The notes: generated by a model from the sequence alone, not told the origin. Positions 15,947 through 25,094 are shown, numbered from the stretch's first letter. The stretch: DNA of 64,000 bases from Streptomyces sp. RKAG293 (GCF_023701745.1 NZ_JAJOZB010000001.1:8107001-8171000); one strand, 5' to 3'. A program made the numbers and translations.

Positions 15947-16282
15947 GTGCACCGGACTTTGATCGTGGCGAAGATGCGGCCGGGTAAGGCCGATGACATC
16001 GCGAAGATCTTCGCGGAGTCTGACGCGTCGGATCTGCCGCACATGATTGGCGTGTCGCGACGGACCCTCTTCGCTTTCCATGACTTGTACTTCCATCTGG
16101 TCGAGGCGGACGAGGACATCACCGACGGCCTCTACCGGGCGCGCAGCCACCCGCTCTACGACGACATCAACCGCAAGCTCGCGGAGTGCGTGTCGCCGTT
16201 CGACCCGAACTGGAAAGAGCCCAAGGACGCCATGGCCGTGCCCTTCTACGTGTGGACGCCCGAGCAGGGGAGGATCCAATGA
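15947..16282 (+). CDS. TcmI-family polyketide cyclase
   Basis: 111 residues from a GTG at 15947, preceded by AAGGAGG with good spacing; the family is about 109 residues. The sequence VHRTLIVAKMRPGKADDIAKIFAESD, given here in part, and the DLYFHLVE and RSHPLYDDIN patches are typical of the TcmI ferredoxin-like dimer that closes later rings of tetracenomycin-like polyketides. Its stop overlaps the ATG of the cupin cyclase (ATGA). In pentangular pathways the TcmI homolog together with a cupin protein directs the final ring closures. Confidence 0.9.
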   Translation: MHRTLIVAKMRPGKADDIAKIFAESDASDLPHMIGVSRRTLFAFHDLYFHLVEADEDITDGLYRARSHPLYDDINRKLAECVSPFDPNWKEPKDAMAVPFYVWTPEQGRIQ

Positions 16283-16704
16283 CCGCGCAGCCTGTGCGGA
16301 TCTCGGCGGACGAGGTGTCGCCCAACCGCAAGCGCGGTGGCGACATCCGGGTCACGCTCAGCCCCGTGACGGCCGGCTCGACCTCGGGCTTCGGCGGAGT
16401 GATGTACCTGGACCCCGCCGAGTTCGTGACCGAGCACTACCACCCGTACTCCGAGGAGTTCATCCACGTCATCGACGGGGAACTCGAGATGACGCTGGAC
16501 GGCGAGCCGCTCAAGCTGGGCCCGGGGGACTCCCTGCTGGTGCCCATCGGCGTCCGCCACCGGCTGGTCAACATCGGTGAGGTCAAGGCGCACTGCGCCT
16601 TCCACCTCTCCCCGCTGGCCCCCCGCCCGGATCTCGGGCACGTGGACACCGAGCTGCCGACGAACCCGCAGGCGCCCAACCCGAACGTGGGTGGCGCCCC
16701 GTGA
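16279..16704 (+). CDS. Cupin-fold polyketide cyclase (RemF-like)
   Basis: 141 residues. Single cupin domain: motif 1 around TEHYHPYSEEFIHVIDGELEMTL gives the His/His/Glu metal ligands, and motif 2 is GPGDSLLVPIGVRHRLVN with the last His. Metal-binding cupins of this length occur next to TcmI-like cyclases in pentangular polyphenol clusters (for example RemF in resistomycin biosynthesis) and act in ring closure. It overlaps both the cyclase upstream and the KS-alpha start downstream (GTGA), so it is made together with the core enzymes. It is not the hydrazine-forming cupin, which is at 30694. Confidence 0.85.
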   Translation: MTAQPVRISADEVSPNRKRGGDIRVTLSPVTAGSTSGFGGVMYLDPAEFVTEHYHPYSEEFIHVIDGELEMTLDGEPLKLGPGDSLLVPIGVRHRLVNIGEVKAHCAFHLSPLAPRPDLGHVDTELPTNPQAPNPNVGGAP

Positions 16705-17978
16705 GCCGTCGTGCGGTGGTCACCGGGATCGGCGTCCTGGCACCGGGAAGCGTGGGCCGGGAGGGATTCTGGGACCAGCTCTCCGCCGGACGCACCGCGA
16801 CCCGGCGGATCACGCTCTTCGATCCCGCGCCGTTCCGTTCCCAGGTGGCCGCGGAAGTGGACTTCGACCCGGTCGCATCGGGTCTGACGCCCCAGCAGAT
16901 CCGCCGGATGGACCGGGCCGCGCAGTTCGCGGTGGTCTGCGCGCGGGAGGCGCTGGAGGACAGCGGCGCCGAGCTGTCCGCGCTCCCGCCGGAGCGGATC
17001 GCGGTCTCCATCGGCAGCGCGGTCGGCTGCACGATGGGCCTGGAGGAGGAGTACGTCACCCTCAGCGACGGCGGCAAGCACTGGCTCGTCGACAGCACCT
17101 ACGGCGTTCCGCACCTCTACGGCTACATGGTGCCCAGCACCCTGGCCGTGGAGGTCGCCCACGCTGTCGGCGCCGAGGGCCCGGTGGCGCTGGTCTCCAC
17201 CGGCTGCACCTCGGGGCTGGACTCGATCGGGCACGGTGTGCAGCTGATCGAGGAGGGCTCGGCCGACGTCGTACTGGCCGGGGCCACCGACGCCCCGCTC
17301 TCACCGATCACCGCCGCCTGCTTCGACGCGATCCGGGCGACCACGTCGAACAACGCCGACCCGGAGCACGCCTCCCGGCCGTTCGACCGGGACCGGGACG
17401 GCTTCGTGCTGGCGGAGGGCTCCGCGGTCCTCGTCCTGGAGGAGAAGTCGGCCGCCGAGGCGCGCGGCGCCAAGATCTACGGCGAGTTCGTCGGCTTCGC
17501 CGGCCGCAGCAACGCCTTCCACATGACCGGACTCAAGGCCGAGGGCCGTGAGATGGCCGAGGCCATCCGGGTCGCCCTGGACCAGGCGAAGCTCGACCCG
17601 ACCGCCGTCGGCTACATCAACGCCCACGGCTCCGGCACCAAGCAGAACGACCGTCATGAGACCGCCGCGTTCAAGCGGAGCCTCGGCGATCACGCCTACC
17701 ACGTGCCCGTCAGCTCCATCAAGTCCATGGTCGGACACTCGCTGGGAGCCATCGGCTCCATCGAGGTCGCGGCCTGCGCGCTGGCTCTCGACCGGCAGGT
17801 CGTCCCGCCCACCGCCAACCTGAAGAACCCCGACGCCGAGTGCGATCTGGACTACGTGCCGGTCACCGCCCGGGACCACGCCATGGACGTGGTGCTCAGC
17901 GTGGGCAGCGGATTCGGCGGCTTCCAGAGCGCGATGGTGCTGGCCAGGCCCGGCGCCGTCCCGTACGAGAGGAGCTGA
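16701..17978 (+). CDS. Type II PKS ketosynthase alpha (KS-alpha)
   Basis: 425 residues, GTG start overlapping the cupin stop. The condensing active site is complete: Cys169 in STGCTSGLD, His309 in NAHGSGT and His346 in KSMVGHSLGA. It forms the C-C bonds of the polyketide with KS-beta, using malonyl units on the ACP. Gene order (ACP, SchA/CurD, TcmI-like, cupin, KS-alpha, KS-beta, aromatase) is that of pentangular polyphenol clusters, which usually make 24-26 carbon chains. The chain length here cannot be read from the sequence. Confidence 0.97.
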   Translation: MSRRAVVTGIGVLAPGSVGREGFWDQLSAGRTATRRITLFDPAPFRSQVAAEVDFDPVASGLTPQQIRRMDRAAQFAVVCAREALEDSGAELSALPPERIAVSIGSAVGCTMGLEEEYVTLSDGGKHWLVDSTYGVPHLYGYMVPSTLAVEVAHAVGAEGPVALVSTGCTSGLDSIGHGVQLIEEGSADVVLAGATDAPLSPITAACFDAIRATTSNNADPEHASRPFDRDRDGFVLAEGSAVLVLEEKSAAEARGAKIYGEFVGFAGRSNAFHMTGLKAEGREMAEAIRVALDQAKLDPTAVGYINAHGSGTKQNDRHETAAFKRSLGDHAYHVPVSSIKSMVGHSLGAIGSIEVAACALALDRQVVPPTANLKNPDAECDLDYVPVTARDHAMDVVLSVGSGFGGFQSAMVLARPGAVPYERS

Positions 17979-17980
17979 CG

Positions 17981-19216
17981 GTGAGCAGCGCGACGCAAGC
18001 CGCCCCGGTGATCACCGGGCTGGGGGTCACCGCGCCGACCGGACTGACGGTGGACGAGCACTGGGCCGCGGTCCTGGCCGGAAAGCCGGCGATCGGGCGG
18101 ATCACCCGCTTCGACCCCAGCAGCTACCCCGTCCAACTGGCCGGTGAGGTGGCGGACTTCGACACCAAGGCACAGGTCCCCAGCCGGCTGGTCACCCAGA
18201 CCGACCGCTGGACCCACCTGGGCCTGGCCGCCGCCGCCGAGGCACTGGCCGACGCGAAGGTCGTGCCGGCCGAACTGCCCGAGTTCGAGATGGCCGTGGT
18301 CACCGCGGCCTCCTCGGGGGGCACCGAGTTCGGCCAGCACGAGATGGAGAACCTGTACAAGAACGACCCGACGTGGGTCGGCGCCTACCAGTCGATCGCC
18401 TGGTTCTACGCGGCGACCACCGGCCAGGTCTCCATCCGGCACGGCATGCGCGGACCCTGCGGTGTGCTCTGCTGCGAACAGGCCGGCGGCCTGGACGCGA
18501 TCGGGCAGAGCCGGCGGCTGCTGCGCGGCACCTCCCGGCTGGTCGTGACCGGCGGTACGGACGCCTCACTGTGCCCGTACGGCCTGACCGCCCAGCTGAG
18601 CACCGGAAACCTGTCGACCGTCAGCGACCCGGGCCGGGCCTATCTGCCGTTCGACGCCGCGGCCAGCGGTTACGTGCCCGGTGAGGGCGGCGCGATGCTG
18701 ATCCTCGAACGCGCCGCCGACGCGGAGGCGCGCGGCGCGGGCGGCGGCTACGCCCAGGTGCTCGGCTACGCGGCGGGCTTCGACCCGGCGCCCGGCTCCG
18801 AGCGGCCGCCGGCGCTGCGCCGCACCCTGGAGGCGGCCCTCGCGGACGCCGGAGTGACACCGGCCGGCGTGGACGTGGTCTTCGCGGACGCGTCCGGCGT
18901 GCCGGCGCAGGACGCGGCCGAGGCCGCCGCGATCCGGGCCGTGTTCGGGCCCGGCGGGGTGCCGGTCACGGCGCCCAAGACGCTGACCGGACGCCTGTAC
19001 GGCGGCGGCGCGGCGCTGGACGTGGCGACCGCCGCACTGGCCCTGCGCGACCAGGTCATCCCGCACACCGTCGGACCGGACGCACCGGTCCCCGGGTACG
19101 GCCTGGACCTGGTCCTCGGCGAACCCCGGGCCGCCGCACTGCGCACCGTACTGGTCCTCGCCCGGGGACACGGCGGCTTCAACGCGGCCCTGGTACTGGG
19201 ACGTTCCGCCTCCTGA
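17981..19216 (+). CDS. Type II PKS chain-length factor (KS-beta)
   Basis: 411 residues, GTG start 2 bp after KS-alpha. The position of the active-site Cys carries Gln (Gln167 in CCEQAGG), the hallmark of chain-length factors: this subunit decarboxylates or gates chain length but does not condense. It forms the heterodimer with KS-alpha. A longer in-frame reading overlapping KS-alpha is rejected since GAGGAGCT precedes the chosen start. Confidence 0.97.
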   Translation: MSSATQAAPVITGLGVTAPTGLTVDEHWAAVLAGKPAIGRITRFDPSSYPVQLAGEVADFDTKAQVPSRLVTQTDRWTHLGLAAAAEALADAKVVPAELPEFEMAVVTAASSGGTEFGQHEMENLYKNDPTWVGAYQSIAWFYAATTGQVSIRHGMRGPCGVLCCEQAGGLDAIGQSRRLLRGTSRLVVTGGTDASLCPYGLTAQLSTGNLSTVSDPGRAYLPFDAAASGYVPGEGGAMLILERAADAEARGAGGGYAQVLGYAAGFDPAPGSERPPALRRTLEAALADAGVTPAGVDVVFADASGVPAQDAAEAAAIRAVFGPGGVPVTAPKTLTGRLYGGGAALDVATAALALRDQVIPHTVGPDAPVPGYGLDLVLGEPRAAALRTVLVLARGHGGFNAALVLGRSAS

Positions 19217-19258
19217 CGGCGGAATCGGGACGAAGGCGAGAGACAAGGGAGAGTGGCG

Positions 19259-19714
19259 ATGGCCGGGCACACGGACAACGAGATAGTGATCAACGCGCCG
19301 ATCGACGAGGTCTGGGACACCACCAACGACGTCGTCAACTGGCCGGACCTGTTCAGCGAGTACGCCAAGGCCGAGATCCTGGAGCAGTCCGGGGAGACCG
19401 TGACGTTCCGGCTGACCATGCACCCGGACGACGACGGCCAGGTGTGGAGCTGGGTCTCGGAGCGCACCCCCGACCGGGCCACCCGCACGGTGCGGGCGCA
19501 CCGGGTGGAGACCGGCCCGTTCGAGTTCATGAACATCTTCTGGGAGTACACCGAGACGCCCGACGGCGTGCGGATGCGCTGGGTCCAGGACTTCCACATG
19601 AAGCCGCAGGCCCCCGTGGACGATGCCGGCATGACCGCGCACCTGAACCGGAACACAGCCATCCAGATGTCCCTGATCAAGGACAAGGTCGAGGCCGCCT
19701 CCACCCGGAAGTAG
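19259..19714 (+). CDS. TcmN-like aromatase/cyclase (START/Bet v1 fold)
   Basis: 151 residues; ATG 19259 is chosen over the GTG at 19253 because AAGGGAG then has 7-bp spacing. The start reads HTDNEIVINAPIDEVWDTTNDVVNWP and the helix-grip pocket residues FMNIFWEY and MRWVQDFHMK follow, as in single-domain aromatase/cyclases such as the TcmN N-terminal domain or WhiE-ORFVI. It catalyses first-ring folding and aromatisation (C9-C14 or C7-C12 mode). Directly follows KS-beta in the core operon. Confidence 0.93.
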   Translation: MAGHTDNEIVINAPIDEVWDTTNDVVNWPDLFSEYAKAEILEQSGETVTFRLTMHPDDDGQVWSWVSERTPDRATRTVRAHRVETGPFEFMNIFWEYTETPDGVRMRWVQDFHMKPQAPVDDAGMTAHLNRNTAIQMSLIKDKVEAASTRK

Positions 19715-19741
19715 CCGCGGACGCACCCCCGGAGGTCACCG

Positions 19742-20203
19742 GTGCCCGCTCTCCTCATCCCACTCGTGCTGCTGATGAACGGGCTCGCGGCCGGATGCAT
19801 GCTCGGCACGCTGCTCGGCGGCTGGCCGCTGCTCGCGGGTCTCCCCGACGAGGGCTACGTCCGGACGCACGCGTTCTTCTCCGGCCGCTACGACCCGTAC
19901 ATGCCCATCTGCACCCTGGGCACCCTGCTGGGCGACACCGTGCTCGCCGCCACCGTCGGTGACGGCTGGGCACGGTCCTGCTTCACCGCCGCGGCACTGC
20001 TCGCGCTGTGCACCGTGGTCATCTCGTTCGCCAAGAACGTCCCCGTCAACCGGTGGATCCGCACCGTCGACCCGGACAACCTGCCCGCCGGCTTCGACGC
20101 GACACAGCGCCGCGGCCAGTGGGGCCTGTGGAACAAGCGGCGCAGCGTGATCACCATGCTCGCCCTGCTGTCCAACTGCGCGGCGCTGGCCACGCTTCTT
20201 TGA
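19742..20203 (+). CDS. DUF1772 (anthrone-oxygenase-like) membrane protein
   Basis: 153 residues from a GTG with GGAGG 6 bp upstream. Four hydrophobic segments, a RYDPYMP patch equivalent to RYDHIMP in the paralog at 9703, and a conserved NVPVNRWI turn. Such proteins are proposed to oxidise anthrones to anthraquinones in type II PKS clusters. Having two different copies suggests two oxidation steps or a heteromeric complex. It sits between the aromatase and the first SDR in the core operon. Confidence 0.8.
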   Translation: MPALLIPLVLLMNGLAAGCMLGTLLGGWPLLAGLPDEGYVRTHAFFSGRYDPYMPICTLGTLLGDTVLAATVGDGWARSCFTAAALLALCTVVISFAKNVPVNRWIRTVDPDNLPAGFDATQRRGQWGLWNKRRSVITMLALLSNCAALATLL

Positions 20204-20214
20204 GGAGGATTTAT

Positions 20215-20967
20215 ATGGATCTCGGCCTGAGAGGGAAGAAGGCGCTGGTCACCGGTGGTACCCGCGGTGTCGGGCGCGGCATCGTGCTGGCGCTGGCGCG
20301 GGCCGGCGTCGATGTCATCACCTGCTATCTACAGGAGGGCGAGCGGGTCTCCACCCTGGAGCGCGAGCTCAAGGAGATCGGCGGCGACCACCATGTGCTG
20401 CGCGCCGACGTCGGCGACCCGGCCCAGGTCGCGGACCTGCTGGAGCAGGCCGGCACTCTGTACGGCCACCTCGACCTGGTGGTCAACAACGCCGGCACCA
20501 TCAGCCACATCCCGTACGCGAAGCTGCCCTTCGAGGAGTGGCAGCGGATCGTCACCACCAACCTCACCTCCACCCACCTGGTGACGCAGGGCGCGCTGCC
20601 GCTGCTGGGCGAGGGCTCCTCCATCGTGAGCATCGGCTCCAAGGGCGCCGAGGCGGGCATACCGCTGCGGGCGCACTACACGGCGACGAAGTCGGCCCTG
20701 ATCGGGCTCACCCGGTCGCTCGCCAAGGAACTCGGCTCCCAGGGCATCCGGATCAACGTGGTCTCCCTCGGCGTCATCGAGACCGAGGCGCTGTACGCCC
20801 TGCCGCAGGAGCAGCAGGACCTGATGGTCGAGCGGTACAGCAACAAGACCGCGCTGGGCCGGCTCGGGCTGCCCGACGAGGTCGCCGGCGCCATCCTGTG
20901 GCTCGCCAGCGATCTGTCGCGCTATGTCACCGGCGCCACGATCTCGGTCGACGGGGGGATCTCCTGA
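20215..20967 (+). CDS. SDR-family ketoreductase
   Basis: 250 residues, preceded by GAGGAGG. Rossmann motif TGGTRGVGRG (residues about 14-23), NNAG motif, catalytic Ser in SIGSKGAEAG, and Tyr/Lys in HYTATKSAL: a complete classical SDR. NADPH-dependent reduction of a keto or quinone group of the polyketide is expected. Closely similar in layout to the SDR at 21614. Its stop overlaps the start of the ABM gene (TGATG). Confidence 0.9.
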   Translation: MDLGLRGKKALVTGGTRGVGRGIVLALARAGVDVITCYLQEGERVSTLERELKEIGGDHHVLRADVGDPAQVADLLEQAGTLYGHLDLVVNNAGTISHIPYAKLPFEEWQRIVTTNLTSTHLVTQGALPLLGEGSSIVSIGSKGAEAGIPLRAHYTATKSALIGLTRSLAKELGSQGIRINVVSLGVIETEALYALPQEQQDLMVERYSNKTALGRLGLPDEVAGAILWLASDLSRYVTGATISVDGGIS

Positions 20968-21290
20968 TGGCCGGCGGAGCGTTCCGGGTGATGCTGGAAA
21001 TGACGATCAAGCCGGGCCTGGCGGCCGAGTTCGAGCAGGAGTGGCGCAGCGGCACCGACGCGGTGACCGGCCACCCCGCCAACATCGGCCAGTGGCTGGC
21101 CCGCAGCACCGCCGACGAGGACACGTACTACATCGTCAGCGACTGGACCGACGAGACCGGCTTCCGTGCCTTCGAGGACGGCAAGGCCCACGTCGCCCAC
21201 CGCGAGCGGCTGCACGCCTACCGGGCGTCCGCCACGTTCGACACGATGCGGGTGGTGGAGCACATCGAGGGTGCCGCCCATGCCCGGTGA
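20967..21290 (+). CDS. ABM-domain (antibiotic biosynthesis monooxygenase) protein
   Basis: 107 residues, ATG overlapping the SDR stop. Ferredoxin-like ABM fold: FRVMLEMTIKPGLAAEFEQEW at the start (quoted in part), YYIVSDWTDETGFRAFE in the middle, and a His-rich HVAHRERLHAYR helix. ABM enzymes oxidise anthrones or polyphenols to quinones without a flavin or metal. Related to the protein at 54157, with which it shares YYIVSDW/YYVITDW and the ABM length. Overlaps the next ABM gene by 11 bp. Confidence 0.82.
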   Translation: MAGGAFRVMLEMTIKPGLAAEFEQEWRSGTDAVTGHPANIGQWLARSTADEDTYYIVSDWTDETGFRAFEDGKAHVAHRERLHAYRASATFDTMRVVEHIEGAAHAR

Positions 21291-21591
21291 AGTGCTGGTG
21301 ATGATCCATCACCAGGTGCGCGACGAGGCCGAGCAGGCCGCGCTGCGGGAGGCGTACCACCTGGTCAGCAAGCGGCTGGCGGAGGTGCCGGGCATGCTCG
21401 GCAACGAACTGCTGCAGTCCGCCGTCGATCCCACCGCCGTGGTCGTGATGAGCCGCTGGGCGGACCTCGCCGCCTTCCGCGTCTGGGAGGAGGGGGCCGG
21501 GCACCGCGGCGACACCGCACCGCTGCGGCCGTACCGCGACACCCGGCTCGCCATGCCCTTCGGCATCTACGAGGTCGACGCCGCGTACTGA
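21280..21591 (+). CDS. ABM-domain protein
   Basis: 103 residues, overlapping the previous ABM gene, so the two could form a heterodimer. Contains MIHHQVRDEAEQAALREAY and VVVMSRWADLAAFRVWEEG, the second being the typical strand-loop-helix of the ABM fold. A quinone-forming or Baeyer-Villiger type co-oxygenase role is plausible. The family call is firm; the function is not. Confidence 0.78.
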   Translation: MPGEVLVMIHHQVRDEAEQAALREAYHLVSKRLAEVPGMLGNELLQSAVDPTAVVVMSRWADLAAFRVWEEGAGHRGDTAPLRPYRDTRLAMPFGIYEVDAAY

Positions 21592-21613
21592 GGACTCACA
21601 GAAGGAGCAGGAG

Positions 21614-22351
21614 ATGGAGCAGGGACTGGCCGGCAAGCGCGTACTGATCACCGGCGGAACCCGGGGGATCGGCCGCGCCTCGGCGCTGGCCTTCGCACGT
21701 GCCGGAGCGAGCGTCGTGGTGGTCTCACGGGGCGCGGGGGAGGACAGCGCATCGCTCACCCGGGAGCTGAAGGAGTTCGGCGACGGCCATCTGCTGCTCC
21801 AGGCGGACGTCACCGACGCGGCCGACGTCCGGCAGCTCGCCGAACGGGTCCGGGAGGCGTTCGGCACGCTGGACGTCCTGGTGAACAACGTGGGCGTGGA
21901 CGGCCAGGTCTGGTTCGGCGAGCTGCCGGAGACCGAGTGGCACCGCGTCTTCGACCACAACGTCACCTCGGCGTACCTGGTGACGCAGGCCGTGCTCGAC
22001 CTGCTGGCGGACGGCGCCTCGGTGATCAACATCGGTTCGTCCGTCGCACTGCGCGGCCGGGTGCGCGGGGTGCACTACACCGCGTCCAAGGCGGCGCTGA
22101 TCGGACTGACCCGTGCGCTGTGCAAGGAGCTCGGGCCGCGCTCCATCCGCGTCAACACCATCGCCCCCGGCCTCACCGAGACCGAACCGGGCGCCGGGCT
22201 GCCGCCGGAGGCCGTGGAGCGCATCGTCGGGATGACGGCGCTGGGCCGGATCTGCCAGCCGGACGACGTCGCCGGCGCGGTGCTCTTCCTGGCCGGTGAC
22301 ACCTCCCGCTACATCTCCGGCGCCACGCTCAACGTCGACGGCGGTGTCTGA
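21614..22351 (+). CDS. SDR-family ketoreductase
   Basis: 245 residues with AAGGAGCAGG before the ATG. Rossmann TGGTRGIGRAS, NNVG, Ser in NIGSSVALRG, Tyr/Lys in HYTASKAAL, and the C-terminal SGATLNVDGGV typical of FabG-like reductases. Same architecture as the SDR at 20215, suggesting duplication. Likely reduces a ketone or anthrol-quinone of the polycycle, for example to give the hydroxylated, partly saturated ring common in this compound class. Confidence 0.9.
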   Translation: MEQGLAGKRVLITGGTRGIGRASALAFARAGASVVVVSRGAGEDSASLTRELKEFGDGHLLLQADVTDAADVRQLAERVREAFGTLDVLVNNVGVDGQVWFGELPETEWHRVFDHNVTSAYLVTQAVLDLLADGASVINIGSSVALRGRVRGVHYTASKAALIGLTRALCKELGPRSIRVNTIAPGLTETEPGAGLPPEAVERIVGMTALGRICQPDDVAGAVLFLAGDTSRYISGATLNVDGGV

Positions 22352-22352
22352 C

Positions 22353-23210
22353 GTGGACATCGGACTGGGCCTGCCCACCACCGTCCCCGACAAGTCAGGG
22401 ACGGAACTGCCCTCCTGGGCCCGCGAGGCCGAGCAGGCGGGCTTCGCCAGCCTCGGCGTGCTGGACCGGCTGGTGTACGACAACTTCGAGTCGCTCGTCT
22501 CGCTGGCCGCCGCCGCGGCGGTGACCGAACGGATCCGGCTCGCCAGCACCATCCTCATCGCGGGCTACCGCGGCGGGGCGGCGCTGCTCGCCAAACAGGC
22601 GGCGACCGTCGACGCGATCTCCGGCGGCCGGCTGACCCTCGGGGTCGCGGCCGGCGGCCGGGAGGACGACTACAACGCCACCGGCGCGGACTACCCCGGC
22701 CGGGGGCCGCGGCTCGACACCCTCCTGGACGAGCTGCGCGCCACCTGGGACGGCGCGGGACCGGTGCCCGGCATCGGCCCCCGGCCGGACCGCCCGGGCG
22801 GGATCCCGCTGCTCGTCGGCGGCCACTCGCGGACCGCGATGCGCCGCTCGGCGAAGTACGGCACCGGCTGGATCGCCGGCGGCAGTTCGGCCACGGACTA
22901 CGGCGAGCTGGTGCGCCGCGCGAAGGAGGAGTGGACCGCGGCGGGCCGTACCGACCGGCCGCGCATGGTCTCGCTCGTGTACGCCTGCCTCGGCCCGGAC
23001 GCCGGACCGGTGGCGGGCCGCTATCTGCGCGACTACTACTCCTTCGTGAACGTGAAGGCCGAGCGGGCCGCCACCGGGGTGCTCGTGGACCCGGAGCAGA
23101 TCCGTGAGGCCGTCGGCGCCTACGAGCAGGCCGGCTGCGACGAGCTGATCCTGCTGCCGTGCACCGCGGACCTCAAGCAGGTCGGCCTGCTGGCCGAAGC
23201 CGCGCTCTGA
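22353..23210 (+). CDS. LLM-class (luciferase-like) flavin or F420 oxidoreductase
   Basis: 285 residues, GTG start 1 bp after the SDR stop. TIM-barrel luciferase-like pattern: LPSWAREAEQAGFASLGVLDR, VTERIRLASTILIAGYR and GGRLTLGVAAGGRE, then PLLVGGHSRTAMRRSAKYG (each quoted in part). Such enzymes use reduced FMN with O2 or F420H2. Last gene of the core operon. Could be a monooxygenase or an enone/quinone reductase; cofactor choice is not clear from sequence. Confidence 0.82.
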   Translation: MDIGLGLPTTVPDKSGTELPSWAREAEQAGFASLGVLDRLVYDNFESLVSLAAAAAVTERIRLASTILIAGYRGGAALLAKQAATVDAISGGRLTLGVAAGGREDDYNATGADYPGRGPRLDTLLDELRATWDGAGPVPGIGPRPDRPGGIPLLVGGHSRTAMRRSAKYGTGWIAGGSSATDYGELVRRAKEEWTAAGRTDRPRMVSLVYACLGPDAGPVAGRYLRDYYSFVNVKAERAATGVLVDPEQIREAVGAYEQAGCDELILLPCTADLKQVGLLAEAAL

Positions 23211-23230
23211 CGTTCCGCTCTGCCGAACAG

Positions 23231-23266
23231 CCACGGCCCGGACTCGACTTCGAGTCCGGGCCGTGG
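23231..23266 (+). terminator. Rho-independent terminator of the core PKS operon
   Basis: Perfect 16-bp stem (23231-23246 with 23251-23266), ACTT loop, followed by CGTTTTCT, 20 bp after the last gene of the operon. Confidence 0.9.
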
Positions 23267-23301
23267 CGTTTTCTGTGCCCGCTGCCGGGGGCCGTACGAG
23301 T

Positions 23302-23346
23302 GCCGGGGGCGGTCCGTCGTGTCAGGTACGACGGACCGCCCCCGGC
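23302..23346 (-). terminator. Hairpin terminator after the leftward monooxygenase at 23351
   Basis: Perfect 19-bp stem (23302-23320 with 23328-23346), 7-nt loop, starting 5 bp past the minus-strand stop at 23351. With the hairpin at 23231 it separates two convergent transcripts. Confidence 0.82.
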
Positions 23347-23350
23347 GGTT

Positions 23351-24979
23351 TCAGTGCGCTGCCGGTGCGGCGACCGGGTCCAGGCCCGCCGCGCGGGCGA
23401 GGACCTCGCCGAGCACGCTGTCGGGGTCCTGGGCCGAGCCGTCCGACCGCCAGGTGACGAACGCGTCCGGCCGGACCAGTACGGCGCCGCCGGGGGAGAT
23501 CCCGTAGACGCTGTGGAAGTCGCGGTCGGTGGTCCGCAACTCGCTGTCCGGACCCACCACATGAGCCTTCAGCGGCACTCCCAGCGCCGCCGCCGCGTTC
23601 TCCGCGGCCTTGGCCCAGGCGGCCCCTGCGGGGTCGGTGAGCAGGACGTAGGAGTCCCAGAAGAGGTCGATGGTGGAGAGGTTGACGCCGTCCCGCTCCA
23701 GCCACAGGTGCGGCGCCCGGGTGCCGGGCTCACCGGTGAGTTCCAGGTGCGGGGTGAGGACCGGTCCCGGCTTCTCACTGCTGATCGCCGTGGACACGTA
23801 CCGGTAGCCGAGGGTGATGATGATGTCGTCCACCATCGTCGCCCGGTCCTCGTCGGAGGCGTAGCCGTGCCGGATGCGGTTGCGGACCATCGCCTGCTCG
23901 GCCATGGCCGAGCCGACGGCGTGCCGCTCGTCGTGGTAGGTGTCGAGCAGGGTGTCGCCGGCCCAGCCCTTGATGACCGCGGCGAGTTTCCACGAAAGGT
24001 TGTGGGCGTCGTGGATACCCGTGTTGGCCCCGAAACCGCCGGCCGGCGGGTGCAGGTGCGCGGCGTCGCCGGCGAGGAAGACCCGGCCGGTGCGGAAGCG
24101 CTCGGCGACCAGCTGAGCGCCCTGCCACGGCACCTTGGCGACGATCTCCACGTCCATCTCCGGCCGCCCGGAGGCCGCCCGGACGATCTCGACGCAGCGT
24201 TCGTCGGTGAAGTCCTCGGGCTTCTCGCCCTTGTCGGGGTGGTAGATCGGGGCGGCCAGGAACGGGTTGCAGCCGTGCAGCCTGGACAGGCCCATCAGCG
24301 TCCCGTTGACGTTGGCGTAGCACAGGATGAACGGGCGGTCCTTGAGCATGACCTCCAGTTCCGGCGCGGTGAAGTAGATGCTCAGGGCGTCGAACACGGT
24401 GCCCCGGCCGGTGCGTTCCACTCCGAGCTGCTGCCGGACCGCGCTGTTGGCACCGTCCCCGCCGACCAGGTAGCCGGCCCGGATGGTGAAGCGCTTGCCG
24501 GTGGCCAGCTCCTCGGCGACGGCGGTGACGCCCTCGTCGTCCTGGGTGAACTCCACCAGCCGGGTACCGAAGCGGATGTCGGAGCCGAACTCCCGGGCCT
24601 TGTCGACCAGGACCTTCTCGTAACGGTCCTGGCCACAGCCCATCACCCGCTCGGGGCTGACGGTGGGGCCGTCCAGCGAGGGCGACTCCAGGACGACGGC
24701 CTTGTCGATCTCGGCGAAGGTGTCGACCTGGATGATCCCGCCCTCGAAGAACGGGTGTGAGTCACCCATCTCCAGGGCCCGGATCTCCTCGCGGATCCCG
24801 GCGGCCCGGAACAGCTCCAGGGTCCTGGCCTGCAGGCCAGGCGCGCGGGGCAGGGTCGAGGTGGCTGAGCGCTTCTCCAGCAGCATCGTGCTGATCCCGT
24901 GGCGGCCGCTGAAAAGGGCGGTGGACAGGCCGACCGGCCCGGCTCCCACGATGAGAACAGGGATGTTCACGTCATACAT
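23351..24979 (-). CDS. FAD-dependent aromatic monooxygenase (group A)
   Basis: 542 residues, transcribed alone leftward with GAGGGGAT before its ATG. FAD motif GAGPVGLSTALFSG near residue 12, DG motif in GGDGANSAVRQQLG, GD motif in GDAAHLHPPAGGFGANTGIHDAHN, C-terminal VLVRPDAFVTWRS. Note LHPPAGG where the paralogs have VIPPTGG. This longer subtype acts on large planar substrates. Role in the pathway cannot be assigned more precisely. Confidence 0.88.
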   Translation of the reverse strand: MYDVNIPVLIVGAGPVGLSTALFSGRHGISTMLLEKRSATSTLPRAPGLQARTLELFRAAGIREEIRALEMGDSHPFFEGGIIQVDTFAEIDKAVVLESPSLDGPTVSPERVMGCGQDRYEKVLVDKAREFGSDIRFGTRLVEFTQDDEGVTAVAEELATGKRFTIRAGYLVGGDGANSAVRQQLGVERTGRGTVFDALSIYFTAPELEVMLKDRPFILCYANVNGTLMGLSRLHGCNPFLAAPIYHPDKGEKPEDFTDERCVEIVRAASGRPEMDVEIVAKVPWQGAQLVAERFRTGRVFLAGDAAHLHPPAGGFGANTGIHDAHNLSWKLAAVIKGWAGDTLLDTYHDERHAVGSAMAEQAMVRNRIRHGYASDEDRATMVDDIIITLGYRYVSTAISSEKPGPVLTPHLELTGEPGTRAPHLWLERDGVNLSTIDLFWDSYVLLTDPAGAAWAKAAENAAAALGVPLKAHVVGPDSELRTTDRDFHSVYGISPGGAVLVRPDAFVTWRSDGSAQDPDSVLGEVLARAAGLDPVAAPAAH

Positions 24980-25094
24980 GTGTATCCCCTCAGGAACACT
25001 GCCATGCGGACTGTCCGCGGCACAGGGTCAGGGGTACTGACCTGGGCTCAAGGATCCCTGGCATCCCGGTCGGGCCCGTGCTCCCGCCTGCGGT

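Noticed and set aside
17981..19216. Second functional ketosynthase
   Set aside because: The active-site Cys is Gln167, so it is the chain-length factor.
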